DNA of 15,892 nucleotides from DATAYF01 sp036272735 (GTDB lineage Bacteria; Chloroflexota; Ktedonobacteria; Ktedonobacterales; Ktedonobacteraceae): NCBI GenBank assembly GCA_036272735.1, contig DATAYF010000668.1, forward strand, positions 1 to 15,892. Direction: 5' to 3'. Below the pieces are notes generated by a model, which was given only the letters and a program-made list of their open reading frames with translations, had not been told where the DNA came from and made no database searches. Both the position numbers and the translations under genes were made by a program. This document shows positions 11,143-15,892 of the stretch, in pieces (position 1 is the first letter of the stretch; the number at the start of each line of letters is the position of its first letter).

Positions 11143-13998
11143 ATGGAGAAGAAGTATACCAACCAAGCATCCGAACGTGAAGAAGAGCACGTGGAAGAAA
11201 CGACACAGCCAGCACAGGATGAGCAACCTACGCCCGACACGACTTCCACACCAGCAACAGTAAATCAAAAAACAGCCAGGAAAGCTCCTTCTACCAAAAA
11301 GATTACTAACGACAAGCCAGCACCCTCTGATAACGAGGACAAGCAACCAACAGAACAAGAAGAAGAAGATACAGTGGTAGACCCGGAGCAACCAGCTTCC
11401 CCGGCCTCACAACTTGAGCTTTTGAACGATGACGAACTTCAGGGAGCACGGCAGGAAGACGAACAGTTAACCATTCCAGAGATTTTGCCGGTTCTCCCTT
11501 TGAAGGATACCGTGGTGTACCCGTTTTCCGTGCAGCCCCTGGCCGTTGGTCAGGAACGCTCGATCCGCTTGATCGATGATGTGATGCGCGGCGACCGGCT
11601 GGTTGTGTTGGTAGCCCAGAAATCCGCCGACATGGACCTGGCGGGACCAGACGACATTTTTAAGGTCGGAACCGTAGCGCGTGTTGGTCGCATGTTCCGC
11701 ATGCCCGACGGGACCATTCAGATTGCCGTGCAGGGCCTGGAACGCGTAGCCATTGGCGAGTTCACACAAGAGAAGCCCTACTTAATGGCGCATGTCTCGC
11801 TGAAACCAGAAGTACAAAAGGATGATACAGAGACAGAGGCCATCAAGCGCAATGTGATCAGCTATTTTCAGCGCCTGGTCAACCTGGTGCAAAATATGCC
11901 CGAAGGCATTGCAGCGGCCACGCTCAACCTGGAAGAGTCACGCCAGGTCGTGTACGTTATCGCCACATTCGTACAGATGGACCTGGAACTGCGCCAGAAG
12001 CTGCTCGAACTCGATTCGGTTCACGAAAAGCTGAGCGAGCTGAGCAACTACCTCACGCATGAGCTAGAGATCCTCGAACTGGGCAAGAAAATCCAGACCA
12101 GCGCCCAGGAAGAAATGGGCAAGATGCAGCGCGAGTACCTCTTGCGCGAACAGCTCAAGGCCATCCAGCGCGAACTGGGCGAGGAGAGCGAAGAACAGGC
12201 CACCGTCAACGAACTGCGCACCAAGATCGACGAGGCACAAATGCCGGAAGAGGCGCTCAAAGAGGCCAATCGCGAGTTGTCGCGCCTCGAAAAGTTACCC
12301 ACCGTTTCGCCCGAATACAGCATCATTCGTACCTACCTGGAACTCCTGGTCAGCCTACCCTGGAACAAGAGTACCGGCGAAAAGATCGACGTGTCACACG
12401 CGCACGATATCCTGGAACAGGATCACTACGATCTGACGAAGATCAAAGAGCGCATCCTCGAATACCTGGCCGTACGGCGCTTGAAAGAGGACCGCATGAG
12501 CGAGGAGATCGAGCACGAGAAGGAGACAGCCAGCAGTGACCGCGAGGAGAGCAGCACAAACGGCCAGCACCCCTCGCAACAATTGCAGGAGCAAGAGGCC
12601 AAACGCGCCATTAACCGCGAACCGATCCTATGTTTTGTCGGACCTCCGGGCGTGGGTAAAACCTCGCTAGGACACTCGATTGCCCGCGCGCTCGGCCGCA
12701 AGTTTGCCCGCATGTCGCTAGGTGGCATCCGCGACGAGGCCGAAATCCGTGGTCACCGCCGTACCTACATCGGAGCCATGCCGGGCCGCATCATTCAGAC
12801 GATACGTCGCGTCGATACCAACGATCCAGTCATTATGCTCGACGAGGTGGATAAGGTGGGGGCCGATTGGCGCGGCGATCCATCATCAGCGCTGCTAGAG
12901 GTCCTGGACCCCGAGCAGAACTATAACTTCCGCGACAACTACCTGGACCTGGCGTTCGACCTGTCAAAAGTCATGTTTATCGCCACAGCCAACACACTTG
13001 AGACCATTCCCGCGCCGCTACGCGACCGCATGGAGATCCTGGAACTGTCGGGCTACACGGAAGAGCAGAAGCTACACATCGCCCGCAACTACCTGTTGTC
13101 GAAACAGTTAGAGTCCAATGGACTGCGCGATGGTGAATTGACGCTCGACGATGACGTGCTACGACGCGTCATTCGCGAATACACACGCGAGGCCGGTGTG
13201 CGTAACCTCGAACGTGAAATCGGTTCGCTGTGCCGTAAAGTCGCGCGACAGATCTCGGAGGGACGCGAAACGCCCATCCACGTCACCGCCGAACAGGTGC
13301 CCGAATTCCTGGGTCGCCCGCGCTTCTTCGAGGAGGCAGCCGAGCGCATTGACCGCCCAGGCATCGCCACCGGCATGGTCTGGACGCCCGTGGGTGGTGA
13401 AATCATCTTCATCGAAGCCGCCTCGATGCCCAGCAAAAACTTCAACCTGACCCTGACCGGGCAACTTGGCGACGTGATGAAGGAATCGGCTATGGCAGCG
13501 CTCAGTTACGTACGCTCGAACGCGACCAAACTTGGCTTACCAGAAAACGTCTTCGAGGAGCAGAACGTGCACATCCACGTACCCGCCGGTGCTATCCCTA
13601 AAGATGGGCCATCCGCTGGCGTCACGATGGCGACCGTGCTGGCCTCGCTGGCAAGTGGGCGCAAGGTACGCTCGGACGTTGCCATGACCGGTGAAATCAC
13701 ACTACGCGGCAAAGTCATGCCCATCGGTGGCATCAAAGAGAAAGCGCTGGCAGCCTACCGCTCAGGCATTCGCACCATCATCCTTCCGAAAAAGAACGAG
13801 ATGGACCTGGAAGAAGACCTGCCCAAAGAGATGCGCGACGAGATGCACTTCGTCTTCGCCACCGACATCCAGCAGGTCATCGATGCCGCCCTGGAACCCA
13901 TCAGCGGCAAGCAAAAGGCCAGCAGCGACGGCCGCACGACCGGCGAAGGACGCACTTCCCGCAAACGTAAAGGCGAAAAGGCTGTCGCCAAAGCGTAA
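11143..13998 (+). CDS. lon: ATP-dependent Lon protease
   Basis: The cytoplasmic AAA+ protease that degrades misfolded and regulatory proteins. It has 951 residues, against 784 in E. coli. Domains in order: a charged low-complexity N-terminal tail (1-110), LON substrate-binding domain from IPEILPVLPLKDTVVYP (111 on), a helical region, AAA+ with Walker A GPPGVGKT (500-507) and Walker B VIMLDEVDK, sensor FIATANT, and the protease domain with Ser824 in KDGPSAG and Lys867 in GGIKEK. These have the same 43-residue spacing as the E. coli dyad. There is an insertion of about 40 polar residues between RILEYLAV (437-444) and Walker A, and a basic tail (SRKRKGEKAVAKA). The ATG at 11143 follows AGAGAAGG; the ATG at 11122 lacks a binding site. 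It is downstream of hsp20 in a proteostasis operon. Confidence 0.97.
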   Translation: MEKKYTNQASEREEEHVEETTQPAQDEQPTPDTTSTPATVNQKTARKAPSTKKITNDKPAPSDNEDKQPTEQEEEDTVVDPEQPASPASQLELLNDDELQGARQEDEQLTIPEILPVLPLKDTVVYPFSVQPLAVGQERSIRLIDDVMRGDRLVVLVAQKSADMDLAGPDDIFKVGTVARVGRMFRMPDGTIQIAVQGLERVAIGEFTQEKPYLMAHVSLKPEVQKDDTETEAIKRNVISYFQRLVNLVQNMPEGIAAATLNLEESRQVVYVIATFVQMDLELRQKLLELDSVHEKLSELSNYLTHELEILELGKKIQTSAQEEMGKMQREYLLREQLKAIQRELGEESEEQATVNELRTKIDEAQMPEEALKEANRELSRLEKLPTVSPEYSIIRTYLELLVSLPWNKSTGEKIDVSHAHDILEQDHYDLTKIKERILEYLAVRRLKEDRMSEEIEHEKETASSDREESSTNGQHPSQQLQEQEAKRAINREPILCFVGPPGVGKTSLGHSIARALGRKFARMSLGGIRDEAEIRGHRRTYIGAMPGRIIQTIRRVDTNDPVIMLDEVDKVGADWRGDPSSALLEVLDPEQNYNFRDNYLDLAFDLSKVMFIATANTLETIPAPLRDRMEILELSGYTEEQKLHIARNYLLSKQLESNGLRDGELTLDDDVLRRVIREYTREAGVRNLEREIGSLCRKVARQISEGRETPIHVTAEQVPEFLGRPRFFEEAAERIDRPGIATGMVWTPVGGEIIFIEAASMPSKNFNLTLTGQLGDVMKESAMAALSYVRSNATKLGLPENVFEEQNVHIHVPAGAIPKDGPSAGVTMATVLASLASGRKVRSDVAMTGEITLRGKVMPIGGIKEKALAAYRSGIRTIILPKKNEMDLEEDLPKEMRDEMHFVFATDIQQVIDAALEPISGKQKASSDGRTTGEGRTSRKRKGEKAVAKA

Positions 13999-14010
13999 AT
14001 ATATTACATA

Positions 14011-14066
14011 AATACATAAAGGAAGGTTAATGGTTTCCGGAAACCATTAACCTTCCTTTATGTATT
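14011..14066. terminator. 56-bp perfect palindrome after lon
   Basis: The arms 14011-14038 and 14039-14066 are complementary over all 28 positions with no spacer (centre TTTCC-GGAAA). The element begins 12 bases after the lon stop and ends 14 bases before the opposite stop at 14081. In either direction the inner stem is followed by a T-rich run (CCTTCCTTTATGTATT), so it could terminate both transcripts. A relative with 24 of 28 matching left-arm bases lies at the right edge of the window (15852-15892), so it is also a member of a repeat family. Confidence 0.8.
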
Positions 14067-14080
14067 CTAAAAATTATGCA

Positions 14081-15169
14081 TCAAGAGGAGATTTGTCCTG
14101 AAGCGATGGCGTAACCAGGGACGCCGATGGCATACGTCCAACGTACCGGGCCTCCTGAACACGATGGTTCTTGCAGCATGCTCCCTTTCACTGGCCGCCA
14201 TTGTCCACCCTGAGTAGAAAAAGAACTATTTCCACAGTAACTGGAATCGGTATACAGCAGGGAAGATTGGACGGATGGAGGTGCATCAATGGTGAGATGC
14301 GAACCCTGACGCTGCACTGATAGCAAGCGATCTGCTGGAATTTTCGAGGCCACCTGAATATGCAGGGATGGCCAGTGACCATCAAACGGATCAGGACCCC
14401 CGGTCAACGAGCCATCATTACTAACGGTCAAAACACGTGCATTAACCGTTACCGTGACCGAGCCACTTTTCGCCAGGGGAATGTAGCCATGCGCTACCAA
14501 CGTTTGTCCAGCGGCTAATTTTGTGCTTGTAAAAGGGCAGCTCATTGGTGGCGTGGGAGGGAAGTCGTAGTGAGGATCATTCCCGCCCGTGGTGGTCACG
14601 CTGAATGCTCCGGTACAATAATTCACAAGATCATCGCCCTGTAAGACGAGGCTTTTCTGGCTATGATTGGTAAGAATGATATCGGTCGCCAGCAGTTCAC
14701 TGAGAAAGTAAGGACCAGCAGTCGTACGCAGCGACATCTCTAATCCCCCAGCTTGCGTCCGAATAGTAACAGGAGGCTTCGTCGCGCCAGCAGTCGCGCC
14801 TAGCGGTATACCACTCGTTGACTGATGAGGAGTAAAGAGCAAAAATGCCCCCCCAATAAGCACTCCAACTACGAAAACGGCAGCAACGATTTCCAATAGG
14901 TGCCGTCCCCGACTCACCCGACGCGAAGAAGTTTCCCTCAACGGCGATGGCAATGAAAGCTTTTTCAGGTCTTCTTGTTGAAACGCAGCCTCTTCTTTGG
15001 ACGCTATTTCGTGCTCGGCTTGTTGTAAGCGCGCCTGTACACGCGTAAGTATCTGGGATTGGTCCTCCGCTGTCATAGAGGAGGCAGGAGGTGTTGCCTG
15101 TCGCAACTGAGCAATAAATTTCTGCACAAATGGTTGCTGCTCTGCTGGGATCTCATCATCAAAAAACAT
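14081..15169 (-). CDS. Single-pass membrane protein coupled to ECF sigma factor (probable anti-sigma-like partner)
   Basis: A 362-residue protein. The cytoplasmic N-terminal part (about 1-85) is helical and charged (QQPFVQKFIAQLRQ, RVQARLQQAEHEIASKEEAAFQQEDLKKL). One TM helix spans about 91-112 and is followed by about 250 extracytoplasmic residues. The outer part is rich in Thr/Ser/Gly, probably beta-sandwich-like, with four Cys (NYCTG, MSCPF, SYCGN, PSCSG) that could form two disulfides. It lacks the HxxxCxxC of zinc anti-sigma domains, so the anti-sigma role rests on gene order and topology. The ATG at 15169 overlaps the sigma stop codon (TAATG), and AGGAGG lies ten bases upstream. The alternative ATG at 15178 is only one base from that site. 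Translational coupling is expected. Confidence 0.8.
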   Translation of the reverse strand: MFFDDEIPAEQQPFVQKFIAQLRQATPPASSMTAEDQSQILTRVQARLQQAEHEIASKEEAAFQQEDLKKLSLPSPLRETSSRRVSRGRHLLEIVAAVFVVGVLIGGAFLLFTPHQSTSGIPLGATAGATKPPVTIRTQAGGLEMSLRTTAGPYFLSELLATDIILTNHSQKSLVLQGDDLVNYCTGAFSVTTTGGNDPHYDFPPTPPMSCPFTSTKLAAGQTLVAHGYIPLAKSGSVTVTVNARVLTVSNDGSLTGGPDPFDGHWPSLHIQVASKIPADRLLSVQRQGSHLTIDAPPSVQSSLLYTDSSYCGNSSFSTQGGQWRPVKGSMLQEPSCSGGPVRWTYAIGVPGYAIASGQISS

Positions 15170-15711
15170 TATTGCCATCCCTCCTTTTCCATCCTGGCAT
15201 ACATGCGCTGTAATTTTTGCAGCGTGCGTGCGAGCAGTTTGCGTACAGCGCCCTCTGATTTACCAATCAGCTTGCCAATTTCTTCCAAACGCAATTCACG
15301 ACGATAACGCAGTAGTAATAACTCCTGTTGCAGGGAAGATAACTGATGAAACGCGGAATAGAGCATTTGCAGGCTTTCCCTCCATTCTGCATGTTGTTCG
15401 GGACTGCGCTCATGGTCCTCTTGCGCCAGAGCCTGGTCGAGCGGCAGAAATGTAATCAGAGCATTGCGCCGATATCTATCAATAACTTTGTTTCTCGCTA
15501 CACGCCGCAGCCAGGCTAATTGCCTTTCGGGAGAAAGTTGCTCCAACGTCGTATAGTTAAACGCGACGATAAAAACCTCCAGGAGAAGATCTTCCGCATC
15601 CTCTGGGGAGTTTAGCTGCTCCAACAAATATTGCAATACTTTGGGAGCGAAACGATGATAAATCGCATCTTCAGGTGGCCCGTGAATGATATCTATGTTA
15701 GCGTCTTGCAT
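15169..15711 (-). CDS. ECF-type RNA polymerase sigma factor
   Basis: A 180-residue sigma-70 family protein with region 2 at about 16-83 and region 4 at about 122-172. Region 2 shows SPEDAEDLLLEVFIVAF and WLRRVARNKVIDRYRR, the core-binding and -10-recognition helices. Region 4 shows the helix-turn-helix LRLEEIGKLIGKSEGAVRKLLARTLQKL, which contacts -35. There is no region 1 or 3 and no C-terminal extension, as in ECF factors. The ATG at 15711 is preceded by GAAAGGGAATAA. The next gene overlaps its stop codon and encodes a membrane protein, the usual place for an anti-sigma factor. I could not identify a convincing autoregulated promoter in 15712-15851. Confidence 0.93.
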   Translation of the reverse strand: MQDANIDIIHGPPEDAIYHRFAPKVLQYLLEQLNSPEDAEDLLLEVFIVAFNYTTLEQLSPERQLAWLRRVARNKVIDRYRRNALITFLPLDQALAQEDHERSPEQHAEWRESLQMLYSAFHQLSSLQQELLLLRYRRELRLEEIGKLIGKSEGAVRKLLARTLQKLQRMYARMEKEGWQ

Positions 15712-15851
15712 TTATTCCCTTTCCTCTCAAGGTAGGAATCCTCTACATAATAAGTCGGACGAGAACAAGAAATAGGACGCAATACAAGACGCAAAATAGC
15801 AAATAGATAGTATCCGCAAACTGCAAAATAAAAATGTCACTTATTTTCACC

Positions 15852-15892
15852 AACACATAAAGGGATGTTAATGGTTTCGCGAAACCATTAAC
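15852..15892. repeat. Second copy of the palindromic repeat, cut by the window edge
   Basis: The left arm (15852-15879) matches 24 of 28 bases of the left arm of the palindrome at 14011. The right arm (15880 on) is complementary for all 13 bases present before the window ends. The centre is TTTCG-CGAAA instead of TTTCC-GGAAA, so the change at the centre is matched on both sides. If the symmetry continues, the next bases outside the window should read ATCCCTTTATGTGTT. Confidence 0.75.

Noticed and set aside
12048..12728. Several open frames on the minus strand inside lon
   Set aside because: They are by-products of the G/C-rich codon pattern of lon; none has a ribosome site or a sensible protein sequence.

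Overview
The window looks like a chromosomal segment from a soil-type member of the Chloroflexota, most likely the Ktedonobacteria. This is an inference from the gene set: a two-domain YabN/MazG fusion, a DUF4388 protein, a KGG-repeat stress protein, small zinc-ribbon proteins, a Lon with long low-complexity tails, and moderate G+C. No rRNA or tRNA gene, transposase, phage gene or CRISPR array was recognised. The segment reads as ordinary core genome with small lineage-specific genes between conserved ones.

Layout. 1-923 (+) is the 3' part of a citrate synthase gene. It converges on a YabN-type methylase/MazG gene (2490-973, -), with a perfect hairpin between them. 2734-3255 (+) is a small zinc-binding, two-TM protein ending in a classical terminator. 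3402-3980 (+) is a stress-protein unit: a perfect-consensus sigma-70 promoter, a structured leader of about 180 nt and a 20-residue-repeat KGG protein. It converges on an operon (5481-4037, -) that pairs a stand-alone response-regulator receiver with plsX (phospholipid synthesis). 5722-8140 (+) carries a DUF4388 protein and a Cache-like membrane receptor with no recognisable output domain. 8371-9249 (+) encodes a membrane-anchored helix built from exact 11-residue repeats. It converges on an unknown small gene (9789-9310, -) through a 20-bp perfect hairpin. 9937-10521 (+) holds RNA structures, a 69-residue zinc ribbon and a strong terminator. 10536-13998 (+) is a proteostasis operon, hsp20 then lon. 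15711-14084 (-) is an ECF sigma factor translationally coupled to a single-pass membrane protein that probably controls it.

Shared themes. Several promoters carry a TTGACAG -35 element (2557, 3402, 5722, 8181). Convergent gene pairs are separated by long, perfect or nearly perfect hairpins, usually without a U-tract. One of these, a 56-bp perfect palindrome after lon, has a sequence relative cut by the right edge of the window, which suggests a dispersed palindromic repeat family. Functionally the segment leans to stress and envelope signalling: a hydrophilin-like KGG protein, Hsp20/Lon, MazG house-cleaning, an ECF sigma pair, a sensor pair, and a receiver coupled to membrane-lipid synthesis. 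The best candidates for something undescribed are the DUF4388/receptor pair, the hendecad-repeat membrane protein, the KGG gene with its leader, the ECF partner protein and the palindrome family.
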